Shown piece by piece: positions 17,762 through 28,052 of a DNA stretch of 64,000 nucleotides. The DNA comes from Streptomyces sp. NBC_00376. Lineage in GTDB: Bacteria > Actinomycetota > Actinomycetes > Streptomycetales > Streptomycetaceae. Position 1 is the stretch's first letter. Each line of letters opens with the position of its first letter. Where the stretch lies: positions 3,658,001 to 3,722,000 of the forward strand of contig NZ_CP107960.1 in NCBI RefSeq assembly GCF_036077095.1, written 5' to 3'. The position numbers and the translations under genes were made by a program. The notes beneath the pieces are model-generated. The model was not told the DNA's origin. It saw nothing but the letters and a program-made list of their open reading frames with translations, and did no database searches.

Positions 17762-19709
17762 GTGACCAGCCAGGTCAGTAGCCCAGCCGAACAGGCCGAT
17801 GAGGCCAGCGAGGCGCTCGTCGGGGGACAGCGTGCCCCCCGCTCCGGTCATGCGGATGCCGGCGACAAGGAGATCCGCCGCCTCGACCGGGTGATCATCC
17901 GTTTCGCGGGTGACTCCGGAGACGGTATGCAGCTCACCGGTGACCGCTTCACCTCGGAGACCGCGTCGTTCGGGAACGACCTCTCCACGCTGCCGAACTT
18001 TCCCGCCGAGATCCGCGCCCCCGCAGGCACCCTGCCGGGGGTTTCCTCGTTCCAGCTGCACTTCGCGGACCACGACATCCTCACGCCGGGCGACGCGCCG
18101 AACGTGCTGGTCGCGATGAACCCGGCCGCGCTGAAGGCGAACATCGGCGATGTGCCGCGCGGTGCGGAAATCATCGTGAACACCGATGAGTTCACCAAGC
18201 GGCCGATGGCGAAGGTCGGCTACGAGACCTCCCCGCTGGAGGACGGTTCCCTGGACGGCTACAACGTCCACCCGGTGCCGCTGACGACGCTCACGATCGA
18301 GGCGCTCAAGGAGTTCGGGCTCTCCCGCAAGGAGGCCGAGCGGTCGAAGAACATGTTCGCGCTTGGCCTGCTGTCGTGGATGTACCACCGCCCGACCGAG
18401 GGCACCGAGACGTTCCTGCGGGCGAAGTTCGCGAAGAAGCCGCAGATCGCCGAGGCGAACGTGACCGCGTTCAGGGCGGGGTGGAATTTCGGGGAGACGA
18501 CGGAGGACTTCGCCGTCTCCTACGAGGTGGCACCCGCCTCGCAGGCCTTCCCTCCGGGCACGTACCGCAACATCTCGGGGAATCTGGCGCTGTCGTACGG
18601 GCTGATCGCCGCGTCCCGCCAGGCGGACCTGCCGCTGTATCTGGGCTCGTACCCGATCACCCCGGCCTCCGACATCCTGCACGAGCTCAGCAAGCACAAG
18701 AACTTCGGCGTGCGCACCTTCCAGGCGGAGGACGAGATCGCGGGGATCGGGGCGGCGCTGGGCGCGGCCTTCGGCGGTTCCCTCGCGGTGACGACCACGT
18801 CCGGGCCGGGGGTGGCGCTGAAGTCGGAGACGATCGGGCTCGCCGTCTCCCTGGAGCTGCCGCTGCTCGTGGTCGACATCCAGCGCGGCGGCCCGTCCAC
18901 GGGTCTGCCGACCAAGACCGAGCAGGCCGACCTGCTCCAGGCGATGTACGGGCGCAACGGTGAGGCCCCCGTCCCGATCGTGGCCCCCAGGACCCCGGCG
19001 GACTGCTTCGACGCCGCGCTCGACGCCGCCCGGATCGCATTGGCCTACCGCACCCCTGTCTTCCTGCTCTCCGACGGGTACCTCGCCAACGGCTCCGAGC
19101 CGTGGAAGATCCCCGAGACCGACGAGCTGCCCGATCTGCGGGTCCGGTTCGCGACCGGCCCCAACCACGAACTGGCCGACGGCACCGAGGTGTTCTGGCC
19201 CTACAAGCGCGACCCGCACACCCTGGCCCGGCCATGGGCGGTGCCCGGCACGCCCGGTCTCGAACACCGCATCGGCGGCATCGAGAAGCAGGACGGCAGC
19301 GGCAACATCTCCTACGACCCCGCCAACCACGACCTCATGGTCCGCACCCGCCAGGCGAAGATCGACGGCATCGAGGTCCCCGACCTCCAGGTCGACGACC
19401 CCGACCAGGCACGCACCCTGGTGCTGGGCTGGGGCTCCACGTACGGCCCCATCACCGCCGCCGTCCGCCGGCTCCGCGCCGCCGGACAGCCCATCGCCCA
19501 GGCCCACCTGCGCCACCTCAACCCGTTCCCGAAGAACCTCGGCGACATCCTCGGCCGCTACGACAAGGTCGTCGTCCCCGAGATGAACCTCGGCCAGCTC
19601 GCCACCCTCATCCGGGCCAGGTACCTCGTCGACGCGCACAGCTACAACCAGGTCAACGGCATGCCGTTCAAGGCCGAACAGCTCGCAACGGCACTCAAGG
19701 AGGCCATCG

Positions 19710-19717
<8 letters not shown>
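17762..19717 (+). CDS. korA: 2-oxoacid:ferredoxin oxidoreductase, fused gamma-alpha subunit (KorA)
   Basis: Large subunit of a two-subunit 2-oxoacid:ferredoxin oxidoreductase (2-oxoglutarate most likely), which decarboxylates the 2-oxoacid, forms acyl-CoA and reduces ferredoxin. The 651-residue protein has the gamma domain first (GDSGDGMQLTGDRF at 50-63) and the alpha domain second (SYPITPASDILHEL near 297 and EDEIAGIGAALGAAFGG near 322), then the C-terminal domain III. GTG at 17762 is set by GGGAGG at 17748-17753. The next gene overlaps by 8 bases. The first 35 residues are polar and variable. Confidence 0.95.
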
Positions 19718-20768
<1,051 letters not shown>

Positions 20769-20789
20769 GGCGGACACCACCGCGGACCG

Positions 20790-20839
20790 GGGACAGGCAC
20801 CGCCCCGGCACTCCGGTCCCGGGACAGGCACCGCCCCGG
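20790..20839. repeat. 19-bp direct repeat downstream of korB
   Basis: GGGACAGGCACCGCCCCGG occurs at 20790-20808 and 20821-20839, a period of 31 bases, immediately before the terminator hairpin. Function not evident. Confidence 0.45.
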
Positions 20840-20862
20840 TCCTGCCGTCCGGATCACGCACT

Positions 20863-20895
20863 CGCCGGACGGGCTGAATTTCGGCCCGTCCGGCG
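20863..20895 (+). terminator. Hairpin terminator after korAB
   Basis: Perfect 12-bp stem CGCCGGACGGGC / GCCCGTCCGGCG with a 9-base AT-rich loop (TGAATTTCG). It is about 95 bases downstream of korB and 45 bases upstream of the permease start. The core GCCGGACGGGC recurs in the terminator after nuoN1 (50696-50729). Confidence 0.75.
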
Positions 20896-20939
20896 GCTGC
20901 GTCCCGGGCGTGCGGCCGGCCACCGCGCACGATGTGGCC

Positions 20940-22895
20940 ATGACCCTGGACCGTCCCGCGTACCGCATCAAGCGGCGTCTGCTCGGCAAGGCGCTCACCA
21001 CCGAGCGCATCAGCGAGGAGAAGCTGAACAACCGGACGGCGCTCGGGGTGCTCGCCTCCGACTGCATCAGCTCGTCCGCGTACGGCTCCGAGGAGATGCT
21101 CCGGGTCCTCGTACCCGTCGTCGGGGCCGCCGCCTTCACCCTGCTGATGCCGGTGACCGGCGCGATCCTGCTGGTACTGCTGCTCCTGACGCTCTGTTAC
21201 AGCGACGTCGTCATGATCTACACCCGGGCGGGCGGCTCCTACGTCGTCGCGCGGGAGAACTTCGGGCCGGACATCGCGCAGATCGCCGCCGTGGCCCTGC
21301 TCGTCGACTACATCGTCACCGTCGCGGTCCAGGTCTCGGCGGGCACCAATGCCCTGATCTCGCTCGCCCATCTGGCCGGCACCGACTTCACCGGCCTCGA
21401 CCACCTCCAGCTCCCGGTCTCCGTCGGCGTCATCGTGCTGCTCGCGTACGGGAATCTGCGCGGCATCCGCGAGGCGGGCCGCACCTTCGCGCTGCCCGCC
21501 TATCTCTTCATGGCCGCCGTCGGTCTCGTCCTGCTCGTCGCCGCGGTGCGCGGGCTCACGGGCGAGCTGCCGCACGCCGATCTGCACGCCGCCGGGGTCG
21601 TACCGCTCGGCACCCCGGGCGAAGGCTGGCTCTACGGCGCCTCGCTCTTCATCGTGCTGCGCTCGTTCGCCAACGGCGGCTCGTCCCTCACCGGGCTCGA
21701 AGCGATCTCCAACGGCATCTCCGCGTTCCGCGAACCGCAGGGCCGCAACGCCCGCCGCACCCTGATCGTGATGAGCTGCGTGCTCGGCGTACTGGTGCTC
21801 GGCGTCTCCACGATGGCGCACTTCACCCATGCCGTCCCCTACGTCGACGGCACCCCGACGGTCATCGCGCAGGAGGCCCATCTCGCCTTCGGCGACGGGC
21901 CGCTCGGCACGGCCGGGCTGGTCTTCGTACAGCTGGCGACCGCGCTGGTCCTCTACACCGGCGCCAACACACCGTTCACCGGCTTCCCGTTCCTCGCCAG
22001 CTTCGTCGCCGCGGACCGGTTCCTGCCCCGGCAGCTGACCCGCCGCGGACACCGCCTGGCGTTCTCCAACGGCATCATCGCGCTGACCGTCGTCTCGCTG
22101 GCGCTGCTGCTGGTCACCGGGGCCAGCGTGGACAGGCTGGTGGCGCTGTACGCGATCGGCGTGTTCACCGCCTTCACCATGGCCGGGGCCGGCCTCACCG
22201 CGTACCACCTGCGGCGCCGCGAGCCGTACCGCCGGACGAAGATCGCGGTCAACGGGCTCGCCGCGGTCATCTCGGCCGCCGTCGTGCTGATCTTCGCCGT
22301 CACCAAGTTCACCGAGGGCGCCTGGCTGGTCGTGGTGGTCTTCCCGCTCGGGGTGTGGGCGCTGATCCGGATCAACCGCGAGTACCGGCGCGAGGCCGCG
22401 GTGCTCCAGAGCATCCAGGCGCCGGGCGCCGACCGGCCCCGGGACCTGCGCCATCTGGTCTTCGTCCTGGTCGAGACGCTGGACCTGGCGACGATCAAGG
22501 CGCTCCGGTACGCGCACGAACTGCGCCCGGACGAGATCCGGGCCGTGCACTTCGCGATCGACGAGGCGCACGGCCGGCGGCTGGCCGCCCGGTGGGAGGC
22601 GACGGCCGCCACGTCCGTCGCCCTGGAGCTGGTGGAGTGCCCGGACCGCCGGCTGCGCCACGCGATGAAGGAGCTGGCGGCCCGCACCACACAGGACGGC
22701 AGGACCTCGCTGACGGTGCTGGTGCCGCGGCGGATGTACACCAATGTGCTCGGCAAGCTGCTGCACCGGGGCACGGGCGAGCAGATGGCGAAGGCGCTGG
22801 GGCAGCTGCCGCACGTGGCGGTGACGATCCTGCCGTTCGACGTGTCGCGTGCGCTGCGTGAGATGGAGGAGGGACGCGCACCCCAACCGGAGTGA
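20940..22895 (+). CDS. APC-superfamily amino acid permease with C-terminal soluble domain
   Basis: Integral membrane transporter, 651 residues, about 12 hydrophobic segments between residues 60 and 470. Near the start it has the conserved LASDCISSSAYGSEEML stretch of this permease subfamily, and the YTRAGGSYVVARENFG loop. From about residue 500 the protein is soluble, containing VFVLVETLDLATIKALRYA, a fold resembling the universal-stress-type domain of related permeases. ATG 20940 was preferred to the upstream GTG at 20910, which would add ten residues across the post-terminator leader. Substrate cannot be told from sequence; related proteins are annotated as amino acid or potassium transporters. 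Confidence 0.88.
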   Translation: MTLDRPAYRIKRRLLGKALTTERISEEKLNNRTALGVLASDCISSSAYGSEEMLRVLVPVVGAAAFTLLMPVTGAILLVLLLLTLCYSDVVMIYTRAGGSYVVARENFGPDIAQIAAVALLVDYIVTVAVQVSAGTNALISLAHLAGTDFTGLDHLQLPVSVGVIVLLAYGNLRGIREAGRTFALPAYLFMAAVGLVLLVAAVRGLTGELPHADLHAAGVVPLGTPGEGWLYGASLFIVLRSFANGGSSLTGLEAISNGISAFREPQGRNARRTLIVMSCVLGVLVLGVSTMAHFTHAVPYVDGTPTVIAQEAHLAFGDGPLGTAGLVFVQLATALVLYTGANTPFTGFPFLASFVAADRFLPRQLTRRGHRLAFSNGIIALTVVSLALLLVTGASVDRLVALYAIGVFTAFTMAGAGLTAYHLRRREPYRRTKIAVNGLAAVISAAVVLIFAVTKFTEGAWLVVVVFPLGVWALIRINREYRREAAVLQSIQAPGADRPRDLRHLVFVLVETLDLATIKALRYAHELRPDEIRAVHFAIDEAHGRRLAARWEATAATSVALELVECPDRRLRHAMKELAARTTQDGRTSLTVLVPRRMYTNVLGKLLHRGTGEQMAKALGQLPHVAVTILPFDVSRALREMEEGRAPQPE

Positions 22896-22906
22896 CCGAA
22901 CGGGTG

Positions 22907-23296
22907 CTACGGGGTGTGCGCCCTCTGCTCGTCGTACGCCTCGCGCGCCGCCTGCACCGCGCTCAGGCGGCGTTCGGTCCAGCGGCCCAGCGCACACACC
23001 TGCTCGGCGGCCTCCCGGCCCAGCTCGGTGAGCGAGTAGTCGACCCTGGGCGGGATCACCGGCTTCGCCTCCCGGTGCACGATGCCGTCGCGCTCCAGCG
23101 TCCGGAGGGTCTGGGTCAGCATCTTCTCGCTGACGCCGCCCACCTCGCGGCGCAGTTCGCTGAAGCGGTACGAGCGCTCCAGCAGGGCGATCAGGATCAG
23201 GACGCCCCAGCGGCTGGTGACGTGTTCGAGCACCAGCCGGGAGGGGCACATCCGCCCGTTCGCATCGGGCCACGTCCCCAGGTCGCTTACCTTCAT
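22907..23296 (-). CDS. HxlR-family transcriptional regulator
   Basis: DNA-binding repressor/activator, 129 residues, winged helix-turn-helix (about 25-105: RWGVLILIALLERSYRFSELRREVGGVSEKMLTQTLRTLERDGIV region). A single cysteine, C17 in MCPSR, sits just before the DNA-binding domain at the place where redox-sensing HxlR proteins (HypR, QorR) carry their reactive cysteine. It is divergently transcribed from the QorB-like reductase with 108 bases between starts, and nested inverted repeats over its own start codon suggest autoregulation. Redox/quinone sensing is inference from these two points. Confidence 0.93.
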   Translation of the reverse strand: MKVSDLGTWPDANGRMCPSRLVLEHVTSRWGVLILIALLERSYRFSELRREVGGVSEKMLTQTLRTLERDGIVHREAKPVIPPRVDYSLTELGREAAEQVCALGRWTERRLSAVQAAREAYDEQRAHTP

Positions 23297-23337
23297 CCCA
23301 GTACCTTACTTCAAAGTGGGTACTTTCGATTGGTAAG
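23286..23337. promoter_or_regulatory. Nested inverted-repeat operator between HxlR and QorB-like genes
   Basis: Two inverted repeats share almost the same centre (about 23312): inner AGTACC (23300-23305) / GGTACT (23319-23324), and outer CTTACC (23286-23291) / GGTAAG (23332-23337). The outer left arm lies within the first codons of the HxlR gene. The arrangement is that expected for an autoregulated divergent pair. Confidence 0.6.
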
Positions 23338-23404
23338 TGCACCCCGTACGGTGAGCAGTGAGAGCCCGAACAAGGACAAGTGCCACCGAAGAGGAGAAAC
23401 CCCC

Positions 23405-24265
23405 ATGAGCATCGTCGTCACCGGAGCAACCGGAGAGCTCGGCCGTCTCGTCGTCGAGCAGCTGCTGGCCACCGTGCCCGCGAGCGGGATCGCCGCCGTG
23501 GTGCGCGACGCGGAGAAGGCGGCCCCGCTCGCCGCCCGGGGCGTCGAGCTCCGCGTCGCGGACTACGACCGGCCGGAGTCCCTCAAGGAGGCCTTCCGGG
23601 CCGGCGACCGGGTCCTGCTCATCTCCGGCAGCGAGGTCGGCCGGCGCGTACCGCAGCACACCGCGGTCATCGACGCGGCGAAGGCGGCGGGCGTCGCCCA
23701 GCTCGCGTACACCGGCATCCTGGGCGGCCCCGCCGCCGACTTCCGGCTGGCCGCCGAGCACAAGGTCACCGAGCAGCTGATCCTCGACTCCGGGCTGCCC
23801 CACACCTTCCTGCGCAACGGCTGGTACACCGAGAACTACACGGCGAACCTCGCCCCGGTCCTGGAGCACGGCGCCGTCGTCGCCAACGCGGGCGAGGGCC
23901 AGATCGCCTCCGCCACCCGCGCCGACTACGCCGCCGCGGCCGCCGCCGTCCTGACCGGCGAGGGTCACATCGGCGCGGCCTACGAGCTGAGCGGCGATGT
24001 CGCCTGGTCGCTGGCGGAGTACGCGGCGGAGATCTCCAGGGCCACCGGCAAGGAGATCGCGTACCGGAACGTGCCCGCCGCCACGCACCAGGAGATCCTG
24101 GTCGGCGCCGGCGTACCCGAGTTCTTCGCGGAGATCCTCGTCGACGTGGACGAGGCGATCGCGCGCGGCCTGCTCGCCGGCACGAGCGGCGATCTGGCCC
24201 GGCTGATCGGCCGCCCGACGACGCCGCTCGCCGAGACGGTGGCCGCCGCGGTGGCCGCGGCGTAA
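23405..24265 (+). CDS. NmrA/QorB-like NAD(P)H:quinone oxidoreductase
   Basis: Atypical short-chain dehydrogenase, 286 residues, with the NAD(P)-binding motif GATGELG at 7-13 and no SDR Tyr-x-x-x-Lys pair evident, as in NmrA and QorB proteins. The TGILGGPAADFRLAAEHKVTEQLI and LRNGWYTENY stretches are characteristic of the QorB branch (NADPH-dependent quinone reductase). ATG 23405 follows GAGGAG with good spacing. The divergent HxlR regulator matches the QorR/QorB arrangement known from Corynebacterium. The predicted role is detoxification of quinones or related electrophiles. Confidence 0.92.
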   Translation: MSIVVTGATGELGRLVVEQLLATVPASGIAAVVRDAEKAAPLAARGVELRVADYDRPESLKEAFRAGDRVLLISGSEVGRRVPQHTAVIDAAKAAGVAQLAYTGILGGPAADFRLAAEHKVTEQLILDSGLPHTFLRNGWYTENYTANLAPVLEHGAVVANAGEGQIASATRADYAAAAAAVLTGEGHIGAAYELSGDVAWSLAEYAAEISRATGKEIAYRNVPAATHQEILVGAGVPEFFAEILVDVDEAIARGLLAGTSGDLARLIGRPTTPLAETVAAAVAAA

Positions 24266-24284
24266 CACCGCTCCCCCGCACCCC

Positions 24285-24336
24285 AGGGGCCCCGTGTCAT
24301 GACCGTATCCCGATACGGCCATGACACGGGGCCCCT
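24285..24336 (+). terminator. 25-bp near-perfect hairpin after the QorB-like gene
   Basis: Arms 24285-24309 and 24312-24336 pair over 25 bases with one mismatch and a 2-base gap at the tip (each arm carries GGGGCCCCGTGTCATG or its complement). It lies 20 bases past the stop and 48 bases before the RarD-like start. It is likely a terminator; its unusual length is noted separately. Confidence 0.75.
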
Positions 24337-24383
24337 CCCGGCGCTACCTTCATGCAGTTGACACAGACATGCCTGGAGGGCCC

Positions 24384-25388
24384 GTGAAGGGGATCAACGA
24401 ACAGCGGGCGGGACTCATGTCCGGCATCGGCGCATACGGATTGTGGGGACTCGTCCCGCTCTTCTGGCCGCTGCTGAAGCCCGCGGGCGCGATCGAGATC
24501 CTCGCCCACCGCATGGTCTGGTCCCTCGCGTTCGTCGCCGTCGCGCTGCTGGCGCTGCGCCGCTGGTCCTGGATCGGCGAGCTGGTCCGGCAGCCGAAGA
24601 AGCTCGGCCTGATCTCGGTGGCGGCGGCCACGATCACGGTCAACTGGGGCCTGTACATCTGGTCCGTGAACAACGGTCACGTGGTGGAGGCCTCGCTCGG
24701 CTACTTCATCAACCCGCTGGTCACCATCGCCATGGGCGTCCTGCTCCTGGGCGAACGGCTGCGCCCCGTGCAGTGGGTGGCGGTCGGCACCGGCGTCGCG
24801 GCCGTGCTGGTGCTGGCGATCGGTTACGGGCGACCGCCGTGGATCTCGCTGACGCTGGCGTTCTCCTTCGCGACGTACGGGCTGATGAAGAAGAAGGTCA
24901 ACATGGGCGGCCTGGAGTCGCTCACCGCCGAGACCGCCGTGGTGTTCGTGCCCGCGCTCGGCTACCTGCTGTGGCTGGGCGCCCGGGGCGAGTCGACGTT
25001 CACCTCCGGGGGCGTCGGCCACGCGGCGCTGCTGGCCTCGGCGGGCCTGGTCACGGCCGTGCCGCTCGTGCTGTTCGGGGCGGCGGCGATACGGGTGCCG
25101 CTCTCCACCCTGGGCCTGTTGCAGTACCTGGCGCCGGTCTTCCAGTTCGCCCTCGGCATCATCTACTTCCACGAGGCGATGCCGCCGGAGCGCTGGGCCG
25201 GTTTCGCCCTGGTGTGGCTGGCGCTCACCCTGCTGACATGGGACGCGTTCCGGACGGCACGGCGGACGAGGACGCGGGTACAGGAGGCGCGGCAGGCGGC
25301 GCAGCGACAGGCACCTCACGCGGCTCAGCACCCGGACCCGCGCCCGAATCCGTCGGACGGCGAGCCCGCCCCGCACGCGCAGATTTAG
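24384..25388 (+). CDS. rarD: RarD-type EamA drug/metabolite transporter
   Basis: Ten-helix membrane transporter, 334 residues, of the RarD branch of the EamA family (permeases of uncertain substrate; the name derives from chloramphenicol sensitivity in relatives). Signatures: AYGLWGLVPLFWPLL, ILAHRMVWSL, VNWGLYIWSVNNGHVVEASLGYFINPL-type region and GLLQYLAPVFQFALG. The last 45 residues are a polar Arg/Gln/Pro tail. GTG 24384 has GGAGG 4 bases upstream, and fits where relatives begin; ATG 24369 is in frame and would add five residues. Confidence 0.92.
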   Translation: MKGINEQRAGLMSGIGAYGLWGLVPLFWPLLKPAGAIEILAHRMVWSLAFVAVALLALRRWSWIGELVRQPKKLGLISVAAATITVNWGLYIWSVNNGHVVEASLGYFINPLVTIAMGVLLLGERLRPVQWVAVGTGVAAVLVLAIGYGRPPWISLTLAFSFATYGLMKKKVNMGGLESLTAETAVVFVPALGYLLWLGARGESTFTSGGVGHAALLASAGLVTAVPLVLFGAAAIRVPLSTLGLLQYLAPVFQFALGIIYFHEAMPPERWAGFALVWLALTLLTWDAFRTARRTRTRVQEARQAAQRQAPHAAQHPDPRPNPSDGEPAPHAQI

Positions 25389-25430
25389 TTACCTGGTTGC
25401 TTTTTTAACTCGGTTACGTTTTCCTGGTTG
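25387..25430 (+). promoter_or_regulatory. AT-rich region with repeated CCTGGTTG elements before the FAD monooxygenase
   Basis: CCTGGTTG occurs at 25392-25399 and 25423-25430, 31 bases apart (three helical turns), and AGTTA (25387-25391) is inverted as TAACT (25406-25410) around a run of six T. The whole stretch is strikingly AT-rich for this genome. It probably holds the promoter and operator of the monooxygenase gene. Confidence 0.45.
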
Positions 25431-25459
25431 TCCACGGAACCGCGACCGAGGAGCCCCGC

Positions 25460-27019
25460 ATGCCCGCAACCACACCCGCAGCCGCCACCCCCGTACTGAT
25501 CGTCGGTTCGGGCCCGACCGGCCTGACCCTCGCCTGCGATCTGGCCCGGCGCTCCATCGGCGTACGGATCATCGAGAAGTCCGCCGGGTTCCCGCGCAGC
25601 TCGCGGGCCAAGGGGCCCAACCCCCGCTCCCTTGAGGTGCTGGAGGATCTGGGCGTCGTCGACCGGGTGCTGGCCACGGGATCGGGACCGCTGCCGATGC
25701 GCAAGTACCGGAACGGGGTGCCGGTCGCCGACGCCGACCTGTCCCAGTCCTCGCACCCGACGCCGGACACCCCGTACGCCCACGGCCGGCTGATCGCCCA
25801 GTGGCAGCTGGAGGAGATCCTGCGGGACCGCCTCGCGGAGTACGGAGTGCACGTGGAGCTCGGCTCCGAGGCGGTGGGCCTGTCGCAGGGGCCCGAGTCG
25901 GTGACCGTCGCACTCGCCGACGGCCGGAGCGTCGAGGCGCGGTACGTGGTGGGCTGCGACGGCGGCCACAGCCCGGTACGCAAGATGCTCGGCGTCCCCT
26001 TCGAGGGGAAGACGAACGAGGAGCAGTCGATGGTCTGCGGGGACGTGGAGGTGGACGGCCTCGACCGCGGCATCTGGCACCAGTGGTTCGACGAGGACGG
26101 CGCCGTGATGCTGTGCCCGATCCCGGGTACGCGCACGGGCTGGTGGTTCCAGGCCGGGCCGGAGCGGGACGCGGCGGGAGCCCTCGTGCCGCCCTCCCTG
26201 GAGAGCTTCCGGCGCCTGTTCGCCAAGCACACCCGGCTCCCGGCGGACCGCCTCTCGCAGGCGACGCTGCTGTCCGCGTACCGCGTCAACGAGCGCATGG
26301 CCGACCGGTACAGGGTGGGCCGGGTACTGCTGGCCGGGGACGCCGCGCATGTGCATTCCGTCGCGGGCGGGCTGGGCATGAACACCGGCATCCAGGACGC
26401 GTACAACCTGGGCTGGAAGCTCGCCCGCGTCGTCGAGGGCCGGTCGGACGCCCGCCTCCTGGACACCTACGAGGAGGAGCGGCTGCCCGTCGCCTCCTGG
26501 ACGCTGGACATCACCGCCGAGCGGCTGCGGGCGACCCTCGAAGCGATCAAGCAGCCCGGCGGCGGCCTGGATTCGGCGGTCTCCGGCGACACGGCGGGCC
26601 TGGGCCTCGGCTACCCCTGGAGCTCCCTCTCCGCCCCCGGCTCCACCCCCCGCCTGCGGGCGGGCGACCGCGCCCCCGACGCCCCCTGCCGCGACACCGC
26701 GACGGGCACGCCGACCCGCCTGTTCGAGGCGTTCACGGGCCCGCACTTCACCCTCCTGGGCTTCGGCCCGGACACGGCGGAAGCCCTGCGGGCAGCTGAG
26801 ACGGCGTACGGCGACACGGTGCGGGCGTACGGGGTGGAGGCCGGAGCTCCCCGCGACCTGACCGACGACGCGGGCCACGCCCGCACGGCGTACGGCGTCG
26901 CCCCCGCCACCGCCCTCCTCGTCCTGGTCCGCCCCGACAACCACGTGGCCCTGATCGCCCCGGCCTCGGAGACCGGAGCGATCGGCGACTACCTCGACCG
27001 GTTGGCCGGTACGGCCTGA
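25460..27019 (+). CDS. FAD-dependent aromatic monooxygenase (PheA/TfdB type)
   Basis: Class A flavoprotein hydroxylase, 519 residues. The dinucleotide-binding motif GSGPTG is at 16-21, the second conserved motif is CDGGHSPVR near 170, and the FAD ribityl motif GRVLLAGDAAHVHSVAGGLGMNTGIQD-type stretch begins near 290. A C-terminal thioredoxin-like domain (about 395-519) is typical of the phenol hydroxylase/polyketide hydroxylase group. Such enzymes hydroxylate phenols or polyketide aromatics with NAD(P)H. There are no biosynthetic neighbours here, so the substrate is open. The ATG follows GAGGAG-like sequence after an AT-rich promoter region. Confidence 0.93.
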   Translation: MPATTPAAATPVLIVGSGPTGLTLACDLARRSIGVRIIEKSAGFPRSSRAKGPNPRSLEVLEDLGVVDRVLATGSGPLPMRKYRNGVPVADADLSQSSHPTPDTPYAHGRLIAQWQLEEILRDRLAEYGVHVELGSEAVGLSQGPESVTVALADGRSVEARYVVGCDGGHSPVRKMLGVPFEGKTNEEQSMVCGDVEVDGLDRGIWHQWFDEDGAVMLCPIPGTRTGWWFQAGPERDAAGALVPPSLESFRRLFAKHTRLPADRLSQATLLSAYRVNERMADRYRVGRVLLAGDAAHVHSVAGGLGMNTGIQDAYNLGWKLARVVEGRSDARLLDTYEEERLPVASWTLDITAERLRATLEAIKQPGGGLDSAVSGDTAGLGLGYPWSSLSAPGSTPRLRAGDRAPDAPCRDTATGTPTRLFEAFTGPHFTLLGFGPDTAEALRAAETAYGDTVRAYGVEAGAPRDLTDDAGHARTAYGVAPATALLVLVRPDNHVALIAPASETGAIGDYLDRLAGTA

Positions 27020-27074
27020 CGGCGGGGTGCCCGGACTACTGGCGCGGAGGGCGCTCGGAGAGGAACGGTGCGGG

Positions 27075-28052
27075 TCAGTCCACGCTGATGGCGTTCAGGA
27101 TCGCCGATGCGACGTGATCGGCGGCGTTTCGGTGACCCCTGGCGTTGGGGTGCACGGCAGCCACCTGGTCGGGGAAGCGCGTGAAGACGCCCTCCACCCA
27201 CTTGCCCGCGTCGCAGACGCTGTGGTTCCGGGAGCTGTTGTAGAGGTCCACGAAGTCGGTGGCGCTGTGCGTGCCGGCCGACTTCTCGATGACCTTGTTG
27301 AGGGGTTCCATCACGTCCCGGCGCAGCCAGTCCAGGTCGCCCTGGGTGATGGAGGCGAACTGTTCCCAGTCGTTGTACCGGCACTTGGACGTGTCCTCGG
27401 GAACCACCGTGGGGTAACCGACGGCGAGGATCTTGGCGTGCGGGGCCCGCTCGTGGAGCACGGTGAGCATCTGACCGTAGTCGCGGCTCACCTTGGCCAG
27501 GCGCCCGGGGATGCTGTCGGCCAGGTCGTCCTTGCAGGGGGTGCCCACGCCGCCGCTGCCCGAGCCCAACTGCAGGCACTGGAAGAGGATGTCGGCGAAC
27601 CCGAGGGTGTTGCCGCCCACTCCGACCGTGATCACGTCAGTGCCGGAGTCCACCGCCTCGGACTGGGGAGGCACCGGCGGGAACGGGTAGTCCGGGTCCT
27701 CGGAGAGAGGCGGCAGGTGGCGCCCGATCGGTTCCTGGGCCCGGAAGGTGACGTCCTCGATCGTGGCGGCGCCGCAACTGACGTTGGTCAGGTCGATGAG
27801 CGAGCCGAGGTCGCGGTCGATGACCTGCGGGTAGGACTGGTCGGTGCGCTCGCAGCCGTCGCGGGGGATCTCGAAGACGTCGCCCGCGGCGGGAATGACC
27901 CCGGCGGTGTACGAGTCGCCCAGCGCGACCCAGTCGTAGGACGCGGCGGCGGCCGCCGGGTCCGCGCCGGCGAGCTGCACGGGCACCTGGGCGCATGCGG
28001 CGAGCGCGACGGCCGAGCCCAGCACCGTCAGTCGAGTACGAACACTTGCCAT
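27075..28052 (-). CDS. Exported SGNH/GDSL esterase, possibly a lipoprotein
   Basis: Secreted lipase/esterase of the SGNH hydrolase family, 325 residues. Catalytic blocks: GDSYTAG with nucleophile S47, the glycine of block II, VGGNTLGF (block III asparagine), and AVHPNARGH near the C-terminus with the catalytic Asp/His spacing. The N-terminal signal ends with LAAC at 17-20, which satisfies the lipobox rule, so it may be anchored rather than released. Six further cysteines are probably disulfide-bonded. ATG 28052 is set by GGAGG immediately upstream. It faces away from the urease cluster. Confidence 0.92.
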   Translation of the reverse strand: MASVRTRLTVLGSAVALAACAQVPVQLAGADPAAAAASYDWVALGDSYTAGVIPAAGDVFEIPRDGCERTDQSYPQVIDRDLGSLIDLTNVSCGAATIEDVTFRAQEPIGRHLPPLSEDPDYPFPPVPPQSEAVDSGTDVITVGVGGNTLGFADILFQCLQLGSGSGGVGTPCKDDLADSIPGRLAKVSRDYGQMLTVLHERAPHAKILAVGYPTVVPEDTSKCRYNDWEQFASITQGDLDWLRRDVMEPLNKVIEKSAGTHSATDFVDLYNSSRNHSVCDAGKWVEGVFTRFPDQVAAVHPNARGHRNAADHVASAILNAISVD

